A stretch of 64,000 nucleotides of DNA, taken from NCBI RefSeq assembly GCF_900635955.1, contig NZ_LR134201.1, forward strand, positions 3,782,001 through 3,846,000, read 5' to 3'. The translations under genes were made by a program, and so were the position numbers. This document shows, one piece after another, positions 41,098 through 50,164 of the stretch (positions within the stretch are counted from its first letter, which is position 1; each line of letters starts with the position of its first letter). The stretch is from Cedecea lapagei (GTDB taxonomy: Bacteria; Pseudomonadota; Gammaproteobacteria; Enterobacterales; Enterobacteriaceae). Under the pieces are notes generated by a model. It had not been told where the DNA came from and did no database searches. It worked only from the letters and a program-made list of their open reading frames with translations.

Positions 41098-43803
41098 TTA
41101 GCTCAGACGGCCATGGCACTGTTTGTATTTCTTACCGGAACCGCATGGGCAAGGATCGTTGCGCCCAACTTTACGATCGCCAGTCTCTGCAGCCAGAGCC
41201 TGCGCAGCCTGAGTTTCATCATCGACGTGGCTCAGTTGCTGCATACTTGCCAGACGCTCGGCTTCTTCACGGCGCTGCTGCTCCATCGCTTCCACTTCTT
41301 CCGGCATACGCACCTGCACCTTGCTCAGCGTACTGATCACTTCGTATTTCAGTGATTCCAGCATCGCGGCGAACATGGAGAAGGACTCACGCTTATATTC
41401 TTGCTTCGGATCTTTTTGCGCATAACCACGCAGGTGAATACCCTGACGAAGGTAGTCCATCGCCGCCAGGTGCTCTTTCCACAGAGAATCCAGGGTTTGC
41501 AGCATCACGCCTTTTTCGAAGTGACGCATCATTTCGGCACCGACCACTTCTTCTTTGCGCTGATAAAGCTCTACCGCCGTCTGCAGAATACGCTCGCGCA
41601 GGGTCTCTTCGTGCAGCTCTGGCTCTTTATCCAGCCACTCTTTGATCGGCATTTCGAGGTCAAAGTCGTTTTTCAGACGCTCTTCCAGGCCTTCCACGTC
41701 CCACATCTCCTCCAGAGACTGAGGGGGAATATGCGCATCGATAGTCACTTTAAAGACGTCTTCACGAATGCTGGCGATGGTTTCGCTAACGTCGGAAACG
41801 TCGAGCAGCTCATTACGCTGGGTGTAGATTGCACGACGCTGATCGTTAGCAACGTCATCGTACTCCAGCAGCTGTTTACGAATATCGAAGTTACGGCTTT
41901 CGACTTTACGCTGTGCGTTAGCAATTGCCTTGGTGACCCATGGGTGCTCAATCGCTTCGCCCGGCTTCATGCCCAGTTTACGCATCATGTTGGAGACGCG
42001 ATCCGAGGCGAAGATACGCATCAGGGCATCTTCCATTGAGAGGTAGAAGCGGGAAGAACCGGCGTCACCCTGGCGACCAGAACGGCCACGCAGCTGGTTA
42101 TCGATACGGCGGGATTCGTGACGCTCGGTACCGATGATATGCAGACCGCCAGAAGCGAGCACCGCATCGTGGCGAACCTTCCAGTCCGCTTTGATCTGAG
42201 CAATTTGCTCAGGCGTTGGCTCGTCGAGCGCGGCAATCTCTTCCTGCCAGCTACCGCCCAGCACGATATCCGTACCACGACCCGCCATGTTAGTTGCGAT
42301 GGTCACGGCAGCAGGATACCCCGCCTGAGCAACGATACCCGCTTCGTTAGCGTGGAACTTGGCGTTCAGAACATTGTGTTTGATACCGGCTTTCGTCAGC
42401 TCATTGGAAACCACTTCAGATTTCTCAATGGAGATGGTCCCCACCAGCACCGGCTGGCCATTCGCGGTACGCTCTTTAATGTCTTCAATGATAGCGCCGA
42501 TTTTATCCAGCTCGGTCATGTAGACCAGATCCGGCATGTCCTTACGGATCATTGGACGGTTGGTCGGCACAACAATGGTGTCGAGCTTGTAAATGGAGCT
42601 AAATTCGAACGCTTCGGTGTCCGCGGTACCGGTCATCCCTGCCAGCTTCTCGTAAAGACGGAAGTAGTTCTGGAAGGTAATGGAAGCCAGCGTCTGGTTT
42701 TCGTTCTGAATATCAACGCCTTCTTTGGCTTCAACAGCCTGATGAAGGCCGTCGGACCAGCGACGTCCCTGCATGGTACGGCCGGTATGTTCGTCAACGA
42801 TGATAACTTCACCATCTTTAACGATGTAGTCAACGTCGCGGGTAAACAGGGCATGGGCACGCAGAGCCGCAGTCACGTGGTGCATCAGCATGATATTGGC
42901 AGGAGAGTACAGGGACTCGCCCTCTTCCATCATGCCTTCCTGCACCAGCAGCTCTTCAATCAGTACCAGACCGCGTTCGGTCAGGTTAACCTGGCGAGAC
43001 TTTTCATCCACGGAGAAGTGGCCTTCACCCTGGAAGGTGTCGGAGTCCTCTTTTTCCTGGCGCATCAGGTGTGGGATGATTTTGTTTACGCGCTTGTACA
43101 GCTCAGAGCTGTCTTCAGCCGGACCGGAGATGATCAGCGGAGTACGCGCTTCATCGATCAGAATGGAGTCAACCTCATCCACCAGCGCATAATGAAGTTT
43201 ACGCTGTACGCGCTCTTCAGGGCTGAAAGCCATGTTGTCACGCAGGTAGTCGAAGCCGTATTCGTTGTTGGTACCGTAGGTAATGTCCGCAGCATAAGCT
43301 TCACGCTTAGCCGGAGCAGGCATACCCGGCAGGTTGATCCCTACGCTCAGGCCCAGGTACTCGAACAGTGGACGGTTGTTTTCAGCGTCACGCTGTGCCA
43401 GATAGTCGTTCACGGTAACGACGTGAACGCCTTTACCGCTCAGGGCATTCAGGTAAGCCGGTAGCGTTGCTGTCAGGGTTTTACCTTCACCGGTACGCAT
43501 CTCTGCGATACAGCGGTCATTCAGCACCATACCGCCAAGCAGCTGCACGTCGAAGTGACGCATGCCGAAGACGCGCTTGCTCGCTTCGCGAACCACGGCA
43601 AAAGCCTCAGGGATCAGGTTTTCAAGCACTTCGCCTTTTTCCAGACGAGCACGGAACTCACCGGTTTTCGCCTTCAGCTCATCATCCGTGAGCTTTTCCA
43701 TCTGTGGTTCCATGCCGTTAATCATGGTCACCACTTTGCGCATGCGGCGCAGAGTACGATCGTTACGACTACCGAAAACTTTTGTTAATAATTTGATTAG
43801 CAT
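41098..43803 (-). CDS. secA: Protein translocase ATPase SecA
   Basis: Motor of the Sec translocon, moving preproteins through SecYEG. The 901 residues equal E. coli and are nearly identical. Visible motifs are Walker A MRTGEGKTL (about 102-110), Walker B LVDEVDSILID, NMAGRGTDIVLGG, GLHIIGTERHESRRIDNQLRGRSGRQGD and the C-terminal zinc-binding CPCGSGKKYKQCHG. Expression is expected to depend on ribosome stalling in secM, 63 bases upstream. Confidence 0.98.
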   Translation of the reverse strand: MLIKLLTKVFGSRNDRTLRRMRKVVTMINGMEPQMEKLTDDELKAKTGEFRARLEKGEVLENLIPEAFAVVREASKRVFGMRHFDVQLLGGMVLNDRCIAEMRTGEGKTLTATLPAYLNALSGKGVHVVTVNDYLAQRDAENNRPLFEYLGLSVGINLPGMPAPAKREAYAADITYGTNNEYGFDYLRDNMAFSPEERVQRKLHYALVDEVDSILIDEARTPLIISGPAEDSSELYKRVNKIIPHLMRQEKEDSDTFQGEGHFSVDEKSRQVNLTERGLVLIEELLVQEGMMEEGESLYSPANIMLMHHVTAALRAHALFTRDVDYIVKDGEVIIVDEHTGRTMQGRRWSDGLHQAVEAKEGVDIQNENQTLASITFQNYFRLYEKLAGMTGTADTEAFEFSSIYKLDTIVVPTNRPMIRKDMPDLVYMTELDKIGAIIEDIKERTANGQPVLVGTISIEKSEVVSNELTKAGIKHNVLNAKFHANEAGIVAQAGYPAAVTIATNMAGRGTDIVLGGSWQEEIAALDEPTPEQIAQIKADWKVRHDAVLASGGLHIIGTERHESRRIDNQLRGRSGRQGDAGSSRFYLSMEDALMRIFASDRVSNMMRKLGMKPGEAIEHPWVTKAIANAQRKVESRNFDIRKQLLEYDDVANDQRRAIYTQRNELLDVSDVSETIASIREDVFKVTIDAHIPPQSLEEMWDVEGLEERLKNDFDLEMPIKEWLDKEPELHEETLRERILQTAVELYQRKEEVVGAEMMRHFEKGVMLQTLDSLWKEHLAAMDYLRQGIHLRGYAQKDPKQEYKRESFSMFAAMLESLKYEVISTLSKVQVRMPEEVEAMEQQRREEAERLASMQQLSHVDDETQAAQALAAETGDRKVGRNDPCPCGSGKKYKQCHGRLS

Positions 43804-43866
43804 AATAAATTCTCAAACGCCTGCCGTCAGTGCGGTCAATAAATTGTTGTTAGTTCAGAAGATGAG

Positions 43867-44373
43867 TTAGCTGAGGCGAAGCGGGCCTGCGCGGATCCCC
43901 TGCACCTGGCGGATCCACGTAACGGTACTGAAAACTTCAGCCGCGGGGGATTCCCGGAACGCAGTCTGGCGCACAATAACGGGAGGTTTGCTTTCCTGCG
44001 TCAGCAGCGCGCTGAGCGTGTCCAGCAGAGCAAGATGCTGTGCCTGAAGCGGCACGCTTTCCTGAGCCACCGGCAACGCCTGAGGAGCCATGGCAAAAGA
44101 AAGATGACGAATTACGGTGCGGATTGCATGCTGGTGCCAGTAGTCCACACTGAAGGAGGGACGTCGCGTACTCTCCTGCAGTTGAACAAGGCTGTCAAAA
44201 CGCAGCTGGCGTACGGGATCGTGACGACTGGCGGAAGCTTCAGCGGGAACGCCGGTTTCTGTGCTACCGTTGAGCGCAGGCATGCCAAAACTCGCCGCGA
44301 CCATCCCCAACAGGAGATGCGGCCAGAAATAACGTCTGCCAAATTGTCGCCAACGATTTAGAATACCAATCAC
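43867..44373 (-). CDS. secM: Secretion monitor SecM (arrest peptide)
   Basis: Exported regulator whose nascent chain stalls the ribosome when secretion is low, unmasking the secA ribosome binding site. The 168 residues have an N-terminal signal (RRYFWPHLLLGMVAASFGMPALN) and the arrest motif F148-xxxx-WI-xxxx-GIRAGP164, with every residue known to be critical in E. coli conserved while surrounding residues differ (VT, RQVQ). The start is GTG at 44373. Only 22 bases separate it from the divergent DUF721 start, so its promoter must lie inside that gene. Confidence 0.95.
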   Translation of the reverse strand: MIGILNRWRQFGRRYFWPHLLLGMVAASFGMPALNGSTETGVPAEASASRHDPVRQLRFDSLVQLQESTRRPSFSVDYWHQHAIRTVIRHLSFAMAPQALPVAQESVPLQAQHLALLDTLSALLTQESKPPVIVRQTAFRESPAAEVFSTVTWIRQVQGIRAGPLRLS

Positions 44374-44395
44374 TTTTTCCGCCGGAGCTTAATGT

Positions 44396-44911
44396 ATGCG
44401 CGACAGTCGCCCGCAATCTTTAGAAAATCTTTTTGACGATGCCGGTCAGGAAAGCATGCTGCAGAACGTTCAGCAACGCGCCGTTGCTCTGCTGCGACTT
44501 AACCGGGCAGTGAAAGGCATTTTGCCTGCACCACTGCATCCCTGGTGTCGGGTAGCCAACTTTCGTCAGGGAATTCTCGTACTTGAAACCGCAAATGCCA
44601 GCTGGCTGATGCGCTTACGCTATGAGCAAGCCTCGCTGCTGAGTGCATTACGCGCCCAAATATTACCATCATTGACATCAATCGACATCAGGATTAATCC
44701 ATCGCTGGCGGTAAAAGGACAGGAATTCGTACAAGAAAGCACCACTCAGTCGGGGAGTGAGAAATACGAAGTCAATCGTCAGCTAAGCGAGCAGAGTGCG
44801 GAAGCGTTGAGAGAAGTGGCTAAACGTAGCCCGGAGAAATTGAGAGCAACAATAGAACGACTGGCTTCACTGGCCGGAGAGGGTACCAGCAAAACCAGTC
44901 GTAATAGATAG
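44396..44911 (+). CDS. DUF721 (DciA-like) domain protein
   Basis: 171 residues. The N-terminal part (about 15-105) looks like the DUF721/DciA fold (LLRLNRAVKGILP ... WCRVANFRQGILVLETANASWLMRLRYEQASLLSALR), and the tail is charged and probably disordered, rich in Ser, Glu and Arg. DciA proteins load or operate replicative helicase in bacteria without DnaC; enterobacteria use DnaC, so the role here is uncertain. GGAG precedes the ATG at 44396. It runs opposite to secM and lpxC, diverging from secM by 22 bases and converging on lpxC with eight bases between stops. As I recall, E. coli K-12 lacks it at this place. Confidence 0.7.
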   Translation: MRDSRPQSLENLFDDAGQESMLQNVQQRAVALLRLNRAVKGILPAPLHPWCRVANFRQGILVLETANASWLMRLRYEQASLLSALRAQILPSLTSIDIRINPSLAVKGQEFVQESTTQSGSEKYEVNRQLSEQSAEALREVAKRSPEKLRATIERLASLAGEGTSKTSRNR

Positions 44912-44919
44912 CTTAAGCG

Positions 44920-45837
44920 TTACGCCAGCACCAGGTTAGGTGCTTTAAACGCCAGCGGAAGTTCGGCTTCGTCTTCGAAGGTCGCCCATTCCCAGGCTTC
45001 CTGCTTCGCTAAAACAGCCTGCAGCAGTTTGTTGTTCAGCGCATGACCAGACTTATAGGCGGTAAATGCGCCGATAATGTTATGGCCGCACATGAACAGA
45101 TCGCCGATGGCATCCAGCATTTTGTGACGAACGAATTCATCTTCAAAACGCAGGCCGTCTTCGTTCAATACGCGATAATCGTCAACAACGATGGCACAAT
45201 CGAAGCTGCCGCCCAGGCACAGGCCGCGGGACTGCAGATATTCGATATCACGCATAAAACCGAAGGTACGCGCACGGCTAATCTGACGCATAAAGGCTTC
45301 AGCAGAGAAGTTCATGGTGTAGCGCTGGGTGCTTGCATCAATCGCCGGATGGTTAAAGTCGATGGTGAAATCCAACGAGAAACCATTAAACGGTGACATT
45401 TCAGCCCATTTATCGCCATCTTCGACACGAACCGTCTCTTTCAGACGTATAAATTTCTTGGCCGAGTTCAGCTCGTCGATACCTGCATCAAGCAGCAGAT
45501 AAACGAACGGCGCCGCACTGCCGTCCATGATAGGGATTTCTGGCGCATCGACTTCAACAATAATGTTGTCGATACCCAGCCCTGCCAGGGCAGCGTTGAG
45601 GTGCTCTACGGTAGAAATCCGCACATCATGCTCGTTCACCAGACAAGTACAGAGCATGGTATCCCGCACGGATTTGGCATCAGCCGGAAAATCTACCGGA
45701 GGATTCAAGTCGGTGCGACGATAGATGACCCCGGTATTTGCCGGCGCAGGGCGCAGCGTCAGTGTGACCTTTTTGCCGGTATGTAAACCGACGCCAGTCG
45801 CCTGAACGATACGTTTAAGTGTCCTTTGTTTGATCAT
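44920..45837 (-). CDS. lpxC: UDP-3-O-acyl-N-acetylglucosamine deacetylase LpxC
   Basis: Zinc deacetylase for the committed step of lipid A synthesis. The 305 residues equal E. coli. Zinc ligands are in VEHLNAAL (His79) and HKMLDAIGDL (His238, Asp242), with catalytic HALNNKLL near the C terminus. The FtsH-recognised tail ends KAPNLVLA, consistent with regulated proteolysis as in E. coli. It follows ftsZ with a 101-base gap. Confidence 0.98.
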   Translation of the reverse strand: MIKQRTLKRIVQATGVGLHTGKKVTLTLRPAPANTGVIYRRTDLNPPVDFPADAKSVRDTMLCTCLVNEHDVRISTVEHLNAALAGLGIDNIIVEVDAPEIPIMDGSAAPFVYLLLDAGIDELNSAKKFIRLKETVRVEDGDKWAEMSPFNGFSLDFTIDFNHPAIDASTQRYTMNFSAEAFMRQISRARTFGFMRDIEYLQSRGLCLGGSFDCAIVVDDYRVLNEDGLRFEDEFVRHKMLDAIGDLFMCGHNIIGAFTAYKSGHALNNKLLQAVLAKQEAWEWATFEDEAELPLAFKAPNLVLA

Positions 45838-45938
45838 CGTATAATCTCGCCAAATTACTAAGCTAGCCGAGAGTGTATATCACTAACGGCAGGCCAGTTT
45901 AGCACAAAGAGCGAATATTCCCAACTTCCGGTTTATTC

Positions 45939-47090
45939 TTAATCAGCTTGCTTACGCAGGAACGCTGGAATATCCAGATAGTCAGGCTCTTTCGCCGTTT
46001 GTGGTGTGTTGTCGTTAACCACTTTAGCGGCCGGTTTTTGCTCCTGAGTCAGCGGAGCCATACCGTGCTGCTGGTAGCGATCCATCACCGGCTGCTGTAC
46101 CTGCTTGTTAGTGACCAGAGTAATTTCCGGACGTTTGTCCATGCCGATACCGGTAGCCACCACGGTGACGCGCAGTTCGTCGTTCATCTCTGGATCCAGA
46201 GAAGTACCGATAACCACGGTTGCATTGTCGGAGGCGAATGCACGAATGGTGTTACCCACGGTTTCGAACTCATCCAGACGCAGGTCAAAGCCAGCGGTGA
46301 TGTTAACCAGCACGCCGCGAGCGCCAGACAGGTCGATATCTTCCAGCAGTGGAGAAGAGATAGCCATTTCAGCCGCTTCTTCCGCACGGTCTTCGCCGCT
46401 TGCCACGCCGGAGCCCATCATCGCGTAGCCCATTTCAGACATCACGGTACGCACGTCCGCGAAGTCAACGTTCATCAGACCAGGACGGGTGATCAGCTCG
46501 GCGATACCCTGCACGGCGCCTTTCAGCACGTCGTTTGCCGCGCCAAATGCGTCAAGCAGAGAAATTCCGCGACCCAGCACTTTCAGCAGCTTGTCGTTCG
46601 GGATGGTGATGAGTGAGTCAACGTGCTTGGACAGCTCGGCGATACCCTGCTCGGCGAAAGCCATACGCTTCTTGCCTTCAAAATTGAAAGGCTTGGTCAC
46701 GACGGCAACGGTCAGGATACCCAAATCTTTAGCCACTTCGGCCACAACAGGCGCAGCGCCGGTACCGGTACCACCGCCCATACCTGCAGCGATAAACACC
46801 ATGTCTGCCCCATCCAGCGCAGCGCGTAATGCTTCGCGGTCTTCTTCCGCGGCGTTACGACCCACTTCTGGATTTGCGCCTGCGCCCAGACCTTTAGTGA
46901 TCCCATTACCAATCTGGATAGTCTGGCCGACTGCAGTTTTACGCAGCGCCTGAGCGTCAGTGTTCACCGCAAAGAATTCAACGCCTTCGATGCGCTCGCG
47001 CACCATATGTTCAACGGCATTACCGCCGCCGCCACCGACGCCGATGACTTTAATCACCGCGTCGTTGGTCAGTTCCATAGGTTCAAACAT
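45939..47090 (-). CDS. ftsZ: Cell division GTPase FtsZ
   Basis: Tubulin homologue forming the Z ring. The 383 residues match E. coli. The GTP-binding tubulin signature GGGTGTGAAP is at about 106-115, the T7 loop with NVDFADVRTVM follows, and the conserved C-terminal tail EPDYLDIPAFLRKQAD binds FtsA, ZipA and ZapD. It is the last dcw gene, 63 bases downstream of ftsA, before lpxC. Confidence 0.98.
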   Translation of the reverse strand: MFEPMELTNDAVIKVIGVGGGGGNAVEHMVRERIEGVEFFAVNTDAQALRKTAVGQTIQIGNGITKGLGAGANPEVGRNAAEEDREALRAALDGADMVFIAAGMGGGTGTGAAPVVAEVAKDLGILTVAVVTKPFNFEGKKRMAFAEQGIAELSKHVDSLITIPNDKLLKVLGRGISLLDAFGAANDVLKGAVQGIAELITRPGLMNVDFADVRTVMSEMGYAMMGSGVASGEDRAEEAAEMAISSPLLEDIDLSGARGVLVNITAGFDLRLDEFETVGNTIRAFASDNATVVIGTSLDPEMNDELRVTVVATGIGMDKRPEITLVTNKQVQQPVMDRYQQHGMAPLTQEQKPAAKVVNDNTPQTAKEPDYLDIPAFLRKQAD

Positions 47091-47153
47091 AGTTTCTCTC
47101 CGTTTTGTGCCTGTCGCCTGAGACCGCTAATTGTCTCCGGTCTCTTATAAAAA

Positions 47154-48409
47154 TTAAAATTCTTTTCTCAGCCAGCTGTTCAGTCGCTTAAACCATGAGC
47201 CAACCGAGGTCCTTTTTTCCACTTCAGCTTCACCACTGAGATGCGATTCCTTCCCGTAGTGCAGCAACCCTACTGCGGTCGAGTAATACGACTCCTGGGC
47301 ATAGTCAGTAAGGCCAGTAATATTCAACGGCTGACCGATACGCACCTGCGTATGGAACACACGCTGAGCACAGGCTGCCAGGCCTTCAATTTGTGCCGCG
47401 CCGCCGGTTAACACAATCCCCGCCGCCAGATGATGTTTAACACCCTGCTGGCGAAGCTGTTCCTGTAGTTGCAAAATCTCTTCGTTGACCAGGTTGAGCA
47501 GCTCGGTGTAACGCGGCTCAATCACCTCGGCCAGCGTCTGGCGCTGCAGGCTGCGAGGCGGACGGCCACCGACGCTCGGGACTTCAACGTTTTCATCTTT
47601 CCCTACAATGGAGCCCAGCGCACAACCATGGCGCACTTTAATCGCTTCTGCATCGCTCGGTGGCGTACCAAAGGCGTAAGCGATATCGCTGGTCACGACG
47701 TTCCCTGCATAAGGGATAACTTTGGTATGACGCAGCGCACCGCCGGTATAGACCGCCATATCCATGGTACCACCGCCGATGTCCACAACACAGACGCCCA
47801 GTTCGCGCTCGTCTTCGGTCAGTACCGCATAGCTCGCGGCCAGACCGGCAAAATGAGTTGGTCAACTTTCAGACCACATCGTTCAACCGCTTTAACGATG
47901 TTTTTCGCCATATCGTTATGGCAGGTAATCAAATGCACTTTCGCCTGCATACGGACGCCGGACAACCCTACCGGGTTTTTGATCCCTTCCTGGTAATCAA
48001 TAGCGTATTCCTGTGGAATCACATGCAGAACGCGGTGTTCATCACGAACGCGCACCGATTTTGCCGTATGCACCACATTTTCCACATCTTCCTGCGTCAC
48101 TTCCTCTTCCGAAATCGGCACCATGCCTATCTCGTTTTGGCAGCTGATATGCTTGCCTGACAGCGCCAGGTAGACTGAGGAGATTTGGCAGTCCGCCATC
48201 AGCTCAGCCTGATCGATGGCACGTTGCACACACTTCACGACCGATTCGAGGTCGTTTACCCCGCCTTTGTCCATACCACGCGATGGGCAGCTGCCCACGC
48301 CAATAATATTGACCATACCGTCGGGCAGAACTTCCCCTACTAAAGCGGCGACCTTCGCGGTGCCAATCTCCAGTCCAACTACCAGTTTTCTGTCCGTCGC
48401 CTTGATCAT
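47154..48409 (-). CDS. ftsA: Cell division actin-like protein FtsA, frameshifted in this sequence
   Basis: Actin-family protein tethering FtsZ to the membrane. The frame breaks after KVDQLI: the minus strand reads CTCATTTTGCC (A run at 47850-47853), where one more T would continue FAGLAASYAVLTEDERELG into the downstream frame with VVDIGGGTMD. With that base the product is 418 residues (E. coli 420), with EIGTAKVAALVGE at the start, a complete ATPase core and the C-terminal membrane helix SWFKRLNSWLRKEF. The gene is essential, so a sequencing deletion is far likelier than a real mutation. Its ATG overlaps the ftsQ stop by four bases. Confidence 0.93.
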
Positions 48410-49242
48410 TGTTGTTCTGCCTGTGCCTGATTCTGTTGCTGATTCGGATTAGGTACCGGAGGAGGAAGTGCCTCCCAACCTACCGCGGCGCCTGAATCGT
48501 ATCGCAGGTCGACATAACTGATCCGTTTGTTATCAGCCTGCGCCTGCTGCTGCAGAACCGGGTAAAGTTCTACAAAACGATTCAGACGTTTCATCGTATC
48601 GCCCCGGCCCAGGTTGAGCTTAATTCCGTTATTCAGCGTCAACTGCCAGGAGCGGCGAGCGGTCATAGCCGCCTCTTTCAACGTAAACTTATCCTTTGCC
48701 AGCACCACGCCCATGTCACGGTAACCTTGCAGCACTTCATTTTCGCTGCCTTCCGGGCCGGAAAGCATCGGTAAAGTCTGCTTGCTGGTGCGCTCTGCCG
48801 GCACGCTGAAGGAATTTCCCTCCGCGTCAACCATATGCTGGTCATTCCATCGTGCTATCGGCACATATTCAACCAGATGAATCTTCAATTCGTCCGGCCA
48901 CTGCTTTCTTACGCTTGCTTGCTTGATCCACGGCAAGCGTTCTATCTGCTGTTGGATAATATTCACGTCCTGGGTCATAAAGGTCCCCGGCGGCCCCAGG
49001 GCCAGAATAGACTGGCGAATATCATCGTTCCGCGTGTAGTGACGTTCCCCGGTCACCACCAGCCGGGAGAGGGGCAGACGCTGGGCATCTTCCATCCAGC
49101 CCACCACAATCCAGCCGCCGATAAACACGCTCAACAGCACCGCAGACAGGAAGATAATCCCTGCCAGACGCGACCCATTGCTGCGTCTCGAGCTGGTGTT
49201 TTCCTCGGCACGGTTACGCGCATTCAGTGCAGCCTGCGACAT
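48406..49242 (-). CDS. ftsQ: Cell division protein FtsQ
   Basis: Bitopic divisome protein that joins FtsB and FtsL and recruits FtsW/FtsI. The 278 residues have a short cytoplasmic N terminus, a membrane segment (LAGIIFLSAVLLSVFIGGWIVVG, about 24-46), a POTRA domain starting LPLSRLVVTGERHYTRNDD, and a beta domain. The C terminus is Gln-rich (NQQQNQAQAEQQ). The start at 49242 is one base after the ddlB stop. Confidence 0.97.
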   Translation of the reverse strand: MSQAALNARNRAEENTSSRRSNGSRLAGIIFLSAVLLSVFIGGWIVVGWMEDAQRLPLSRLVVTGERHYTRNDDIRQSILALGPPGTFMTQDVNIIQQQIERLPWIKQASVRKQWPDELKIHLVEYVPIARWNDQHMVDAEGNSFSVPAERTSKQTLPMLSGPEGSENEVLQGYRDMGVVLAKDKFTLKEAAMTARRSWQLTLNNGIKLNLGRGDTMKRLNRFVELYPVLQQQAQADNKRISYVDLRYDSGAAVGWEALPPPVPNPNQQQNQAQAEQQ

Positions 49243-49243
49243 A

Positions 49244-50164
49244 TCAGTCCGCCAGTTCCAGAATACGTACAACCAGCTGAGAGAAGCTCATTCCCGCCTG
49301 ACGAGCCGCCATAGGCACCAGGCTATGGCTGGTCATGCCGGGTGAAGTATTCACTTCTAACAGGTAAAATTGCCCGTCGCTGTCCAGCATGACATCGACA
49401 CGTCCCCAGCCGCTACAGCCAAGAACCTGCCACGCCTGCAGAACTAACGCCTGTAATTCCTGCTCTCTTTGCTCAATTAATCCACCGGGACAGAAATATT
49501 GAGTTTCATCAGAGAGATACTTCGCCTCATAATCATAGAAGGTTCCAGCGGGTTGGATACGAATAGAGGGTAAAATTTCGTCCCCTAAAATCGCAACCGT
49601 GTATTCCGGGCCGCTCAACCACTTTTCAATCAGCACTTCTTCATCGTGTTCAAAGGCAAGCTCAAGCGCCGCAGGCAGCGCGTCCGCGTGGTCTACCTTC
49701 GACATGCCGACGCTGGAGCCTTCACGGCTTGGCTTGACGATAACCGGTAATCCCAGCGCAGCGACACGCTCAACCAGCGCACCGCTAAGGCCAGCAGCGA
49801 TATCCTGACGATTCAAGGCAACCCATGGGGCAACAGGTAAACCCGCGCCCTGCCACAGCAGTTTGCTGCGCAGCTTATCCATCGTTATCGCCGAAGCCAT
49901 TACGCCGCTGCCGGTATAGGGCAGTTGCAGAAACTCCAGCAGCCCCTGCAGAGTACCGTCTTCGCCACCGCGACCGTGCAGCGCGATAAAAACTTTGTTA
50001 AAACCCTGCGCCTTCAGCTCCAGCACCGACTCACTTTGTGGATCGAAGGCGTGGGCATTAAGGCCCGCTTCTTTTAGGCCGGCCAGCACCGCGCTGCCGG
50101 ACTGCAGAGAAACCTCGCGCTCAGCGGAGGTGCCTCCGAGAAGAACGGCGATTTTATCAGCCAT
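49244..50164 (-). CDS. ddlB: D-alanine-D-alanine ligase B
   Basis: ATP-grasp ligase making D-Ala-D-Ala for the MurF reaction. The 306-residue protein begins MADKIAVLLGGTSAEREVSLQSG. HGRGGEDGTLQGLL, VKPSREGSSVGMSKV and EVNTSPGMTSHSLVP are the ATP and substrate sites. The start at 50164 overlaps the end of murC by eight bases; an upstream in-frame start inside murC is not supported. Confidence 0.97.
   Translation of the reverse strand: MADKIAVLLGGTSAEREVSLQSGSAVLAGLKEAGLNAHAFDPQSESVLELKAQGFNKVFIALHGRGGEDGTLQGLLEFLQLPYTGSGVMASAITMDKLRSKLLWQGAGLPVAPWVALNRQDIAAGLSGALVERVAALGLPVIVKPSREGSSVGMSKVDHADALPAALELAFEHDEEVLIEKWLSGPEYTVAILGDEILPSIRIQPAGTFYDYEAKYLSDETQYFCPGGLIEQREQELQALVLQAWQVLGCSGWGRVDVMLDSDGQFYLLEVNTSPGMTSHSLVPMAARQAGMSFSQLVVRILELAD

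Noticed and set aside
42118..43464. A 448-codon open frame antisense to secA
   Set aside because: Entirely inside secA on the other strand, with no ribosome binding site or similarity.
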